From contig CAUJLY010000005.1 in NCBI GenBank assembly GCA_963281155.1, forward strand, positions 620,001-684,000: a stretch of DNA of 64,000 nt. The letters are read 5' to 3'. Below the pieces are notes generated by a model. That model was not told the DNA's origin. It worked only from the letters and a program-made list of their open reading frames with translations, and ran no database searches. The stretch is from Rhabditophanes sp. KR3021 (lineage: Eukaryota; Nematoda; Chromadorea; Rhabditida; Alloionematidae). This document shows, in pieces, positions 38,222 through 46,677 of the stretch (its first letter is position 1; every line of letters starts with the position of its first letter). Position numbers and translations under genes: made by a program.

Positions 38222-38401
38222 TTAGACATGTCTAAAATGACCGCTTTCACCAGCTAAGCATCGTGGACAAGGCTTATTAAGGACAGGTTGGCGTGGCACC
38301 TCTAATTTGGTCTTTTTCATCTGACTTTCATTAGTCGGTTGAAATTTGAGTGTGTAAGGATCATTTTGCTGGGTCAGAGGTCTTTTTCTCGTAGCTCCCA
38401 T
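38222..38401 (-). CDS. Small conserved-looking CPRC protein (59 aa)
   Basis: A complete 59-residue ORF too short for normal gene calling: MGATRKRPLTQQNDPYTLKF, then QPTNESQMKKTKLEVPRQP, ending KPCPRCLAGESGHFRHV. The start is very basic. The terminal CPRCLAGESGHFRH has Cys and His spacing (C-x2-C...H-x2-H) that could bind a metal ion. The motif feels familiar from small uncharacterised animal proteins, but I cannot name one. It lies 202 bp downstream of the LRPAP1 gene on the same strand and may be the last gene of an operon. Confidence 0.6.
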   Translation of the reverse strand: MGATRKRPLTQQNDPYTLKFQPTNESQMKKTKLEVPRQPVLNKPCPRCLAGESGHFRHV

Positions 38402-38603
38402 TGTCTGTAAAGGTACTTTTACGTTAGTAATAAGGTAAAATATATTTTAGTCATAATTGACAACCACAACTACCAAATATAAGAAGATATGAAAGAGAGA
38501 GTTACTCTTTTTGTTGAAATTTTAAAGATAAGAATAGAAGTTGTTATTTAAGCAAATATAGATTAGGGTTAAGTGATATGATAATAATATTATGATTGCC
38601 TAC

Positions 38604-39592
38604 TCATAGTTCTTCGTGTCTGTTGATTTTAGTGTCGATGAATGCTTCAAACTTTTTGACATGCCTTTTCATTTCTTCGAAAGATTCGTCCGTTCCTTTT
38701 GGAATACCAGTTTTTAGATCATGTTCTTCTTCAAAGGCGGTGTAATCCTGAATTTGCTGTTTTTGATAGTCTAGTTTTGTTAATTTTCCATTTAACTCTC
38801 TTAGCTCTGCCTTGATTTCATCCCGTTGTCCTGTAGTTAATTCGTGTTTGTTCATTATTAGATCATAATAAAGTTTGCGCACTTTTGGTTGCGTGAATGG
38901 GTTGAGGGTGAGGTCAGATATCTTAGAGGCCAAAACTTCATACGCTTCATTGAGGTGAAGTTTAAGGCCATGAGTAACTGGGCCTCCATCTTCTGTAATA
39001 TGATTGCTATCTTCAACAACATGCCTTTTGTTTAACAATTTCTCATATTCACTGTAATCAGTTTCGTATTTCTTCAATTCTTCAATTAAGGCCACCTTCA
39101 ATTGATCCTCTAATTCACTAGATTCAATTAACTTCCACAATTTGATTGTCTTCTTGTATTGAAACTTAACGTTAGTATTCCCCAATTTGACTGGTTCGGC
39201 TTCCTTATGAATAGCATAAGAATTTTTATACTTCTTAACAAAAGCATCGTGGACATCTTCTAAGTCATACTTATGCAGTAACAATAACAACTTAGCATCA
39301 ATTTCCTTGTAGCCAGTAGCCTTCATACTGTCTGCCTCATGTTTCATATCAAGCAACAGCGTATCGAATTTCGTCAGGTCGACCTATCGTAAATGATGAA
39401 CCAAAATGATAATTGTAGTAAACAAACCTTTAACTTAGTAAGTCTACCTTTGTCCATTCCTTGACTCATCGCCTTGTCGTAGATGAAATTCATTTTGTCC
39501 ATGCGGAAGATGTTTTGACAGGAAATTAGACTGAAGGCCATCAAGACCACAAAAATAGAACACACTGATAGCTTGGACATTTTTTTAAACAT
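38604..39592 (-). CDS. lrpap1: LDL receptor-associated protein chaperone (RAP/LRPAP1)
   Basis: ER chaperone that binds LDL-receptor family members and prevents premature ligand binding. Exons 39592-39428 and 39383-38604 (phase 0) give 314 residues. Features are a signal peptide (SKLSVCSIFVVLMAFSLISC), the start of domain 1 (FRMDKMNFIYDKAMSQGMDK), domain 2 helices, and the heparin/receptor-binding helical domain 3 (NEAYEVLASKISDLTLNPF ... HVKKFEAFIDTKINRHEEL). The C-terminal HEEL corresponds to the HNEL ER-retention signal of vertebrate RAP. Length and domain order fit the family. Confidence 0.92.
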
Positions 39593-39974
39593 GTTGTGTT
39601 TAGTTTGAACTATGCAATAGGTTAGCAAAAATATCTCAACACGTTAAGACGTTTTTCCAACTTTTGCAGTTTGATTGTTATCAGGAAGTAAATGAGCAGT
39701 GTAAAAGTTAAATTGACGTATATTTTGTTTTGACAATCAAATTGTCCTCTTTACAATTTTAAGTCATCTCAGTACTGATATGAAAATAAATGAACTTTAC
39801 ACAATTAAACGAGTAATACATTTTATTAAACCATTTAAATTAGTTAATTAAAAAGCAAAAATAAATGAGTGGTGAATTAGTTGACGCACCTTAATTGCAA
39901 ACAACGAAATTTGTCGTAGAGAAGAGTAATGATTTACCTCATTTCCAAGAGTCTTATTTCATGTAGTGCCCAAA

Positions 39975-40859
39975 TCAAGAATCCGCAGTAGCTGTGGATC
40001 CCTCATCTTTATTCCCAAAATGCTTTTCAATCAACTGCCGCCTTCTATTTTCTATCAAGATGTTCTCCATTTCGGCTTGCGTTGGCACCACAACTCTCTT
40101 GATCACCAAACCGTCCATGAGGTTGTCAACGCCACCAATTACCTCCTCATCTAAATCCTCGTCAGGCGCTTGGCTGTCTTCAATGTTGCCAAAGATACCT
40201 TTGAAATATGACAAGTTCTTTGTCATCATCAAGCCTTTTTCCCTCCACTCAGCTTCAATGCGTTGCTTTGCCTCGACTTCGGCCATCAGTTCCAACGGAA
40301 TCAGAACACCGTCGTCATCATCCAAGAAGCCATAGTAGTTTGCATCCACATTCTTCATCAAATCAGCTCTATTGTTAGTCCGTTTCTTGTCTGCAGCACC
40401 ATCCTTTTGGAACAACTCTCTAACACCAGGCAAATCCTTCGCAGCTCCGAAATACTTGTAACCTCGATTCGATGCCAGCCCTGCACCACTCTCCAACTCC
40501 TTATTGCCTACCCTTCGATAATCCACCCCACCTAATTCCTTTATCCTCCACTCCCAAGCTTCTTTTATCTTCAGCAGCCTGTTGATTTCATCATTCAGGT
40601 CCCGTAACTTGCCTTCGCCTAAACCTGGATTTTGGATCAGGTTTATGTTTTTAGACACTTCAGATATGATTTCGCGTCTAAACTTTTCCCCATCAGACAA
40701 GACATGGCAGTCTTTGACGTTGTTTGGTCGGCGTGCGATTGGGCCACGTTCTTCCAGTTCCTTGAATTTGCGCCATCTGGCCAGCACAGTCATCGCTTTT
40801 TCTGAATTTCTCGCCTATAAATAGTTGATTACCTTGTTAGATTGACTCTAACTTACCAT
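39975..40859 (-). CDS. isy1: Pre-mRNA splicing factor ISY1
   Basis: Spliceosomal NTC-associated protein. Exon 1 (40859-40857) is only the ATG. It is followed by a 40-nt intron (GTAAGT...TTTATAG) and then exon 2, 40814-39975; total 280 residues. MARNSEKAMTVLARWRKFKE then ELEERGPIARRPNNV, EINRLLKIKEAWEWRIKELG and VDYRRVG match the conserved N-terminal ISY1 domain. The middle has RGYKYFGAAKDLPGVRELF and DANYYGFLDDDDGVL, also typical. The intron directly after the start codon explains why the complete ORF does not begin at the first ATG of exon 2. Confidence 0.95.
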
Positions 40860-41123
40860 TTTGTTCCCACGGCTTTATTATTTTACACCACCAACTTCGA
40901 CTTCTTATGATAGTATAAAATTCAAAAAGCAAATCTTCCTTCCAAACTGTTTGCTTTATAATCGCTTCAAAACCAACGAGAAATTTCAACAAGCTTGTCT
41001 TTAGATTTTTATTAATTAAAACGCGGGCAATAGAATGATGTTTGACCAAATTAGAACAATTATAAAATATGATAAAAATAGAAAACAATAATAATATCAT
41101 AACAATAAACAAAAATAACAAAT

Positions 41124-43460
41124 TTAATTAGCAAGTTTCTTTCCTTTTTGCTTCAACATGTAATTTTTCAAACTAATTTGTCTTTCTCTGAAGGATCTTT
41201 GTCTGTTGTTGCCACGAACCTTTTGTTTGATCATACTGAAGGACTTTTTCTTGGCCATTTCTCTGTTTGTTCTACCAACATGATCCCCATTCGTCTTTCT
41301 TTTGTTGAATTCTGGCCGGTCGACACGTCCTGCCTTCACAGCTTCTAGTCTGTCTTCCTTAGTGGCTTTCTTGATTTTCTTGTGGAAGAGTTCGATGTCA
41401 TTTAGGCGAGGTAGCCCATCTCCTTCCTCTCTTCTGGCTTTCTTTTCTTCGTAATCTTCATCGACGGCAATGTCGGCATTCGTTTGCTTACGTTTGATTC
41501 CGCGCATGTTGGTGACAGCTTTTTGGAGTTGGTGGACACGGATACGTTTGAAGTCAGCATCCGAGAAAATACGATTTTCAGAGATTTCTTGAGCTTTGGC
41601 TAATTTTTCAGCTGGAGTCAAGTTGGCGAGTGGATTTTCTTCGACTGCCTCTTCTTCTTCATTTTCTTCCTCTTCGCCTTCTACTCCTTCCTCATCTTCA
41701 CACTCTTCTTCATCTCCACACTCTTCATCTTCGCATTCCTCATCCTCACACTCCTCATCTCCACATTCCTCATCTTCGCAACCTTCATCCTCACATGTTT
41801 CGTCCATACAACTATCCTTAGCCTCGACTTTAGCTGGCGTTGTTGTCTTCTTCGGGTAAGTATTCTTATCAACCTTATCAAACTCGCCCCAATCCTCACT
41901 ACCATCAGAGTCAATATCATCAACATCCAAACCCTCTTCAACTCCGAACAATATTTCAGCCCCCGGAATAAAGTCCTTGGCATTAGATCCTCCAAATGTT
42001 TTACTTTCAGCTTCCTTCATAGATTCAGCTGTAGATTCCATTGGTCTTCCACGATCCTTCCGGTGAAGCATGGCTGGGTTGATATCCCTGAACAAAGTCA
42101 CGATTCCCTTCGACGCCATAGCAACATTCTTGTTCTTGTAACTTCTGTACTCGACCAGGTCCGAGATAAGGTCAGGATCTGCAGCGTGTGGACATTCCGC
42201 ATAGATAGCTCGAATCGAATTCAAACCTACAACAATAGCTTCATTAGATGCTTTGTCGGAAACGAAGTTGTTGGCAATAACTTTAATGATATTTTCCACC
42301 AAATCTGGAGGAACCAATTCATGGCAAGCTTGGGCGGCATATAGCAAAATTCGGGTGACATCTCTTTGTTTAGGGTTGAGGTAACGATGAAGGAAGGAGT
42401 AAAAGCCAAGGACTTGCAACTTGTGGACTCCGATAATTCTGGCGACCAAAGCCATCCTCAGCAGACGGATTTCGAACTTCTCATTCTTAGTTCCTTCGAG
42501 CATCTTGAAGACTCTGTCTGCGAATTGTTGGGCATCATACAGAGACTGGATGGCGTACAAATTGCAGAACTTGGACCTTGATTCCTTCTTTTCCTTCTTG
42601 TCTTGAGAGATGGTTTTCTTTGTCTTGTCAAAGGACTTCTTGCTTTTCCTTGTTTTCTTGTTGGCTTTGAAGGCACACATGACTTCCTTGAGAGTTTTGG
42701 ACGCTTCGATGTTATCATCCTCACTGTCTGAGTCCTCTGCAATTCCTTGTTCATCTTTCGTAGTTCCGAGGAAGAATTTCATGGAGGCAACTTGGATTTT
42801 AGGGAATTTGTGGAAAACGCATTCAGCAATGGCATTCGCTGTCTTGACATCCTTCCAGAAGCCTCTTCTGAAAACGTCAATCAAGACCATTTGACTGATT
42901 CTGGCAACCACGGCCCTTGAATCCTTCAACTTAGCAAACAAAAAAGTCTGCATCTTCGTCTTCATCTTCAAGTCAGCTTGATTCTTAGACAATTTCTTGA
43001 CCATAGAAACAATGGCTGTGAAGATATACTTCCTCAAGGACTTATCCTCCACCTTAGCCAACTCAAAAAACAAAGTCATCAACTGTATGGTATCGAGATG
43101 ATCTCTGTTTCTCAAAGACAACAAACTTTCACAAAAGGACTCTCTAACAAAAGCATGCAAAGCAGAACCCTGGTCAGTCAAAATATTGACCATCAACTTG
43201 GCAAACTCCTTCGCCTCATCCGAATAGTAAATAGCTGTCTTGGAAAGGAAAATGACCAACTCCAAGATAGGTTGCAAATCCATTCTGTGTTGGACCGGCT
43301 GCAGGTTAAGTAACTTCATAAACTGCTTGAAATGCTCGAATTGCTCTCCGAATTCCTCCTTGTACGATTCTGGGTCTTTCTTTACCTTTTCTTGAAGTAA
43401 GGCCAGGTTGTGGTCAATCGCATTGACGCGAATAAATTCGGCTCCAGGAACGGCAGCCAT
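41124..43460 (-). CDS. sdad1: SDA1 (60S ribosome biogenesis)
   Basis: Nucleolar/nuclear protein needed for 60S subunit maturation and export. Single exon of 778 residues starting MAAVPGAEFIRVNAIDHNLA; an in-frame upstream extension was not used because SDA1 proteins begin close to the KKDPESYKEEFGEQFEHF segment. The helical N-terminal NUC130/3NT region (HRMDLQPILELVIFLSKTAI) and the SDA1 domain (LYAAQACHELVPPDLVENII, NPAMLHRKDRGRP) are clear. There is a long acidic repeat tract (ECEDEECEDEECGDEE, about 41690-41800). A basic C-terminus contains KKIKKATKEDRLEAVKAGR and ends KGKKLAN. It heads a possible four-gene minus-strand operon. Confidence 0.95.
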   Translation of the reverse strand: MAAVPGAEFIRVNAIDHNLALLQEKVKKDPESYKEEFGEQFEHFKQFMKLLNLQPVQHRMDLQPILELVIFLSKTAIYYSDEAKEFAKLMVNILTDQGSALHAFVRESFCESLLSLRNRDHLDTIQLMTLFFELAKVEDKSLRKYIFTAIVSMVKKLSKNQADLKMKTKMQTFLFAKLKDSRAVVARISQMVLIDVFRRGFWKDVKTANAIAECVFHKFPKIQVASMKFFLGTTKDEQGIAEDSDSEDDNIEASKTLKEVMCAFKANKKTRKSKKSFDKTKKTISQDKKEKKESRSKFCNLYAIQSLYDAQQFADRVFKMLEGTKNEKFEIRLLRMALVARIIGVHKLQVLGFYSFLHRYLNPKQRDVTRILLYAAQACHELVPPDLVENIIKVIANNFVSDKASNEAIVVGLNSIRAIYAECPHAADPDLISDLVEYRSYKNKNVAMASKGIVTLFRDINPAMLHRKDRGRPMESTAESMKEAESKTFGGSNAKDFIPGAEILFGVEEGLDVDDIDSDGSEDWGEFDKVDKNTYPKKTTTPAKVEAKDSCMDETCEDEGCEDEECGDEECEDEECEDEECGDEEECEDEEGVEGEEEENEEEEAVEENPLANLTPAEKLAKAQEISENRIFSDADFKRIRVHQLQKAVTNMRGIKRKQTNADIAVDEDYEEKKARREEGDGLPRLNDIELFHKKIKKATKEDRLEAVKAGRVDRPEFNKRKTNGDHVGRTNREMAKKKSFSMIKQKVRGNNRQRSFRERQISLKNYMLKQKGKKLAN

Positions 43461-43838
43461 CTTAGTAATGTATGGCACAACTGCAGCAATATAACCAAAT
43501 AATACAATATTATTTAAAATTTCGATCCTGTCTATGTACTTGACATTCCAATGTATGGCAGGCTGTCGTGGTGGGATCCTTGAGGGAAGCCATACAAACA
43601 AGCAAGTGTGAACATTTTATTAGAATTTCAAATACATTACTTAAACAGATGATCAAGTAATTCATTTTATTTTTAAAACGGTATTCTACAAAATTAATTG
43701 ACACTCTAAGCCGCTTGATTAGTTTACGGCAAAAAAGAAATGCACGTAGATAGGTAAAGTGTCTAGGTAATTAAATAGATAAAGTAGTATCTGTCAAGAA
43801 AGTATTTATAGATCAGTCTGGGACATTCAAGTAGTTCT
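43461..43838. other. Upstream region of SDA1
   Basis: The 47 in-frame codons upstream of the chosen SDA1 start are not conserved-looking and are probably 5' untranslated. Nothing else recognised. Confidence 0.35.
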
Positions 43839-44135
43839 TGTATTTAGTATAACGAGAAGAAACTGTGCGTTGCTTAGTTTCAGGCAAAAAGCGGATAAAT
43901 AAATGTACAGGCAAAAAAGTATTTGCTGTCGTAATTGAGAGAATATCTGTGTTGATTAGCTTCAGATAAAAAGTGTGTAGACAAATCTATGGACATAAGA
44001 GTATCTGTTGTCTAGATTGAGAGAAGATGTGCTTGATTTATCTTAGACAAAAAAGCGGGATAGATTAATGCATGGGCATACGAGTATTTATTGGCTAGAT
44101 TGAGAGAATATATGCTTGATTAGTTTCAAGCAAAA
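43839..44135 (+). repeat. About 82-bp tandem repeats upstream of orphan gene
   Basis: Four diverged tandem copies starting at about 43839, 43918, 44000 and 44083. Each begins GTATTT or GTATCT and includes ATTGAGAGAATAT, then GATTAGTTTCAGAC and CAAAAAGCGG-like motifs. The array ends about 95 bp before the start of a plus-strand membrane-protein gene, so it could be part of its promoter. Confidence 0.75.
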
Positions 44136-44229
44136 AGAGGAAAGACGATATATAGTATGAAAGTCTAGATTTCCAGTAACACATTCATTATTATTGTGTC
44201 TTGTTTTTGAGCACTCGCCTATTTTAATT

Positions 44230-45108
44230 ATGCTCTGCAATATACAATTTATTTGGGTATTTATTTTATTCGTAGGAATCTCTATTTCATGTTTTCAAGA
44301 TTGTTCTCAACGTCAAGACTTTCCACGCCATGATCCATCAGATGTCGACGATTCTTATACTTTTGAATCAGTCAAAATTATAAAATACAATTTCCAATAT
44401 GACTCGTGTGATACTCATGAAGATGAAGTTTATATGTCTAACGAATTCGTGGTCACAACTTGGCCAATACGGTTTCATGCAATTGCTAAAGTTGAGGGTT
44501 ATCGTGCACATTGTGTTCCGGCTAATGCAAAATACATGAATGATAATTATTGGATCGAGTTACCTGATATCATCGTCCCTTTAAATGAATCTGACGAGCA
44601 AAGACAATTCAAGGAGAATATTGTACACAGCTACCAGTTAATTTGGAACGGTCTTTTACAAAAAGCATATTTAACGAAATCGCCACAAAATCTGGATGAT
44701 TATGCAAAAATTCTCAACAATTATGAACAAGCTGGTGGATTGGATAATATTTTTTATTATGCCAAAGGCAACGATCTCGATATGATCTACTGCAAGCAGA
44801 TGAATGTTACCTCGATCATCAGAAATAATGGAAACGACAAAATTTGTTACAATTATACACGAGTAATGGTTGGGAATGAAATGTGGTTTTCTGAAGATGG
44901 CATTAATTTGTTTAAGGAAGCTGCAGTTATACCATGTCCAGTTAAAAATTCCAATTTTTCAATTATCCATTTTTCAACGGCTTTTAGCGTTTTCACAATT
45001 ATTGGCATTGTTTGGCTTCTTTATAAATTGAACTTGGTCAAGATTAAAAATAAGCATGGTCGTTATACTAGACCAGTCCTTTTTAGTAATATTAATTTTG
45101 AATTCTAA
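44230..45108 (+). CDS. Orphan type I membrane protein, intronless
   Basis: Unrecognised. From the ATG at 44230 the protein has 292 residues; an in-frame ATG at 44194 would add 12. It opens with a signal peptide (CNIQFIWVFILFVGISISC). The ectodomain contains Cys residues, N-glycosylation sites (NESD, NVTS, NYTR) and the stretch EFVVTTWPIRFHAIAKVEGY. Near the C-terminus is one membrane span (FSTAFSVFTIIGIVWLLY) followed by a basic cytoplasmic tail (KIKNKHGRYTRP). Being intronless with a repeat-laden promoter, it may be a lineage-specific gene. I do not assign a function. Confidence 0.65.
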   Translation: MLCNIQFIWVFILFVGISISCFQDCSQRQDFPRHDPSDVDDSYTFESVKIIKYNFQYDSCDTHEDEVYMSNEFVVTTWPIRFHAIAKVEGYRAHCVPANAKYMNDNYWIELPDIIVPLNESDEQRQFKENIVHSYQLIWNGLLQKAYLTKSPQNLDDYAKILNNYEQAGGLDNIFYYAKGNDLDMIYCKQMNVTSIIRNNGNDKICYNYTRVMVGNEMWFSEDGINLFKEAAVIPCPVKNSNFSIIHFSTAFSVFTIIGIVWLLYKLNLVKIKNKHGRYTRPVLFSNINFEF

Positions 45109-45189
45109 ATACCAAATAAAGTTTTAAATTAATTGTTTTGCTTTTTATTTAAAATGTAACTTGACTACTCAATTTTTTGCATAAAATAA

Positions 45190-45515
45190 GAATATTTTTC
45201 ACAGCTTTATCCGGCGGCATAATATGCATCACCTCAGTACAAGATCCTCAATCAAAGAAATAATATACTTATTATTACAGAAGTAAAGAGCCCTCTCAGC
45301 GATTTGGAAATGCGGTGAAGACACACACATTTGGCCAATTGCTTAAACAAAGGATCAATGATTTTCTTAACTTGGTTCGGTTCAATGATATTCAAAATTT
45401 GTTCTACTCTCCCAAAAACATAGCCTCCTTCGAACTACAAGTACGAGGTCAAAACTTGAGCAAAGTATCCAAAACTTGTAGAGTAACATATAAAAGTTAC
45501 TGTTGTCAAGGGTAG
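45190..45515 (-). pseudogene. PP2A B56 regulatory-subunit pseudogene fragment
   Basis: Minus-strand blocks clearly match the B56 HEAT-repeat region: VTLQVLDTLLKF stop PRTCS, where TGA replaces the expected Trp; SSKEAMFLGE; EQILNIIEPNQVKKIIDPLF then [27 protein letters not shown]; and TEVMHIMPP. At least three frame changes and two in-frame stops lie within about 330 bp. Only an internal portion remains, with no introns visible, so a truncated processed copy is possible. The functional parent would target PP2A to LxxIxE substrates. Confidence 0.8.
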
Positions 45516-45600
45516 TAATTTACAAACTTTATTGGATACAAATAGAAACTAAATAGATGCAATTAACGAATAATGTTAAATTAAAAGTTAAGCAAGGCAA

Positions 45601-45753
45601 GAAGGTTAATTGAAGAATGATATATTTTTGAACATGTAACCTTAAAGACATCTAAGTATAGTAAACAGGCTAATGCCTTCTGTGAAAAGGGAATATTATT
45701 TAAAAAATGTCACAATTAATTTGGAGAGCATGGCAATATTTATAAGAAAATAA
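45601..45753. repeat. Dispersed repeat, copy B
   Basis: Near-identical to 29924-30078 in direct orientation; see that entry. It begins 86 bp beyond the B56 pseudogene fragment. Confidence 0.8.
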
Positions 45754-46677
45754 TAGGACACTTTAAATGAAAAACACATTTATTAATTTTATGCGACTTG
45801 TTAGAGTTAAATTATAATATAGATCGAATTTATTGGGAGAAAATGGCATAGTAAATAAACTTTAAAATTGTGTGTGGCAGAAGTAAGTGCAATTCAGATG
45901 ACCCAGTCCATGAGGGTATCCATTTTTCAATTAGTGGCTTTTTATTTGTTACTCGTCCAAATCTGCTCAAGCAATATTTTGAGGAAATGAAAACGAATAT
46001 GTCTTAATCTTAATTTCGTCGTAGATAAACAGCTAAATTTGAATATATGACATCATCTTGTTTGTAATATATACTTTATGAAAACTACATATTTATGCTA
46101 CAAACAAAATCAACCAATCTAATAATAATCTTTCAAGTAAACAGGTAAATTGACACCCAAAAAGTAGTGAATTACCTTACAACCAAACACCATGTTAAAC
46201 TATCTCCTTTCAATCATCTGACTTCATCGCAATTCGACATGCAGCAAACGATGTACAGATCACAAAGATCATATTAAATCCTGAACTACCTACAAAAGCA
46301 TCGATCTTTCCAAACCATCACACATAACTTTACCTATACTTTTTTTAGCTTTTCGTCCTCCTCGTCTACCAATCCATCTCCCACTTTTTGTTGTAATAAT
46401 CATCAAATCAATTTTCAACTTTATCTGACCATCATTGTATAACTTTCATCACACACATTTTTAGCATTTCCACAATCAAAAAGGGTAGTTCATTTTTGGT
46501 GATAATAAGAGCACAACTATCTCTTATCCTATCTGTTACCAACTCCTTATCATTTGCCTTTTTTCGACTACTTTCCCTTCCATAACTACCTTTAAGTAGG
46601 TATATTAATTTGATGAAATTGCTATATTTATACATTTTTACCAACTCACCACTTTACTTCTCTCTTTTTTAGACACC
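45754..46677. other. Intergenic, upstream of protease
   Basis: AT-rich, no gene recognised. It ends in CTCTTTTTTAG followed by ACACC and the protease ATG, a strong candidate trans-splice acceptor only 5 nt from the start. Confidence 0.5.

Noticed and set aside
40837..41121. 94-codon minus ORF between SDA1 and ISY1
   Set aside because: Overlaps the ISY1 start region, and lies in the inter-gene spacer of an operon-like pair; likely chance.
41596..41859. Ser-rich plus ORFs over the SDA1 acidic tract
   Set aside because: Antisense reading of the GAA/GAT-rich tract of a well-identified gene.
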